From assembly GCA_028554795.2 (NCBI GenBank), contig CM068828.1, positions 12,916,314 through 12,980,313 on the forward strand: a stretch of DNA of 64,000 nt, in the 5' to 3' direction. Positions 62,839 to 64,000 of this stretch are shown in pieces (positions within the stretch are counted from its first letter, which is position 1; each line of letters opens with the position of its first letter). The notes below the pieces were generated by a model. That model was not told the DNA's origin. It made no database searches and saw only the letters and a list, made by a program, of their open reading frames with translations. The translations under genes were made by a program, and so were the position numbers. Origin of the DNA: Sinohyriopsis cumingii (Eukaryota; Mollusca; Bivalvia; Unionida; Unionidae).

Positions 62839-64000
<1,162 letters not shown>

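Overview
The window looks like genomic DNA of a marine invertebrate, most probably a bivalve mollusc. The flanking DNA is AT-rich and intron-like, with long (AT)n, (CA)n and (GTT)n tracts, tRNA-derived SINEs, hairpin MITEs, minisatellites and decayed LINEs. Two exons of a cellular receptor gene have clear splice sites. The species is an inference; nothing here names it.

Region 1 (1 to about 14,480) is the right-hand part of a well-preserved Polinton/Maverick (adintovirus-like) element, visibly richer in GC than its surroundings and with every gene on the + strand. In order it carries a protein-primed family B DNA polymerase (open at the left window edge), a small membrane protein, an A32/FtsK-HerA-type packaging ATPase, two basic virion-core candidates that look like paralogues of each other, a proline-rich protein, a D,D35E integrase with a C-terminal chromodomain, a small membrane protein split by an in-frame stop, a penton-like minor capsid candidate, a core/membrane-active candidate and a double-jelly-roll-type major capsid candidate. 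No protease is visible; it may lie left of the window. TATA boxes sit about 50 to 65 nt before several starts, two of them overlapping the previous stop codon.

The most unusual part is 12.0 to 14.15 kb: three tandem small charged genes, each preceded by the same promoter block (CCTTCACGTCCGCGCTTT plus a TATA-like box) and each followed by a histone-type 3' processing signal (6-bp stem, TTTC loop, ACCCCA-like flank, purine-rich downstream element). The capsid gene before them ends instead at duplicated AATAAA signals, so the element seems to use two modes of mRNA 3'-end formation. About 45-bp direct repeats and (TTTAAA)n near 14.2 to 14.45 kb probably mark the element's right end.

Region 2 (14.5 to 51.3 kb) is repeat-rich non-coding DNA: two SINE families (SINE-A with an ordinary tRNA-like head, SINE-B with a tRNA-Leu/Ser-like head), four long hairpin elements, a hAT-like MITE, five minisatellite arrays, a degraded LINE reverse transcriptase and a separate LINE ORF1-like remnant. 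A dispersed repeat present as two head-to-tail copies (27.66 to 33.32 kb) shows nested insertions, because copy B keeps the empty sites.

Region 3 (51.3 to 52.25 kb, minus strand) holds the transmembrane exon and last exon of a single-pass receptor whose cytoplasmic tail has many tyrosine motifs.

Region 4 (52.7 to 61.3 kb) is a second, badly decayed virus-like element of a different lineage: capsid fragments (+), a family B polymerase remnant followed by a Pif1-like helicase and an HNH-like domain (+), an integrase (-) split by a SINE with perfect 15-bp target duplications, a phospholipase A2-like domain (-) and an A32-like ATPase (+). All are broken by stops, frameshifts, a deleted polymerase palm or altered catalytic residues. 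The rest, to 64 kb, is AT-rich DNA with a large (AT)n(GT)n tract.
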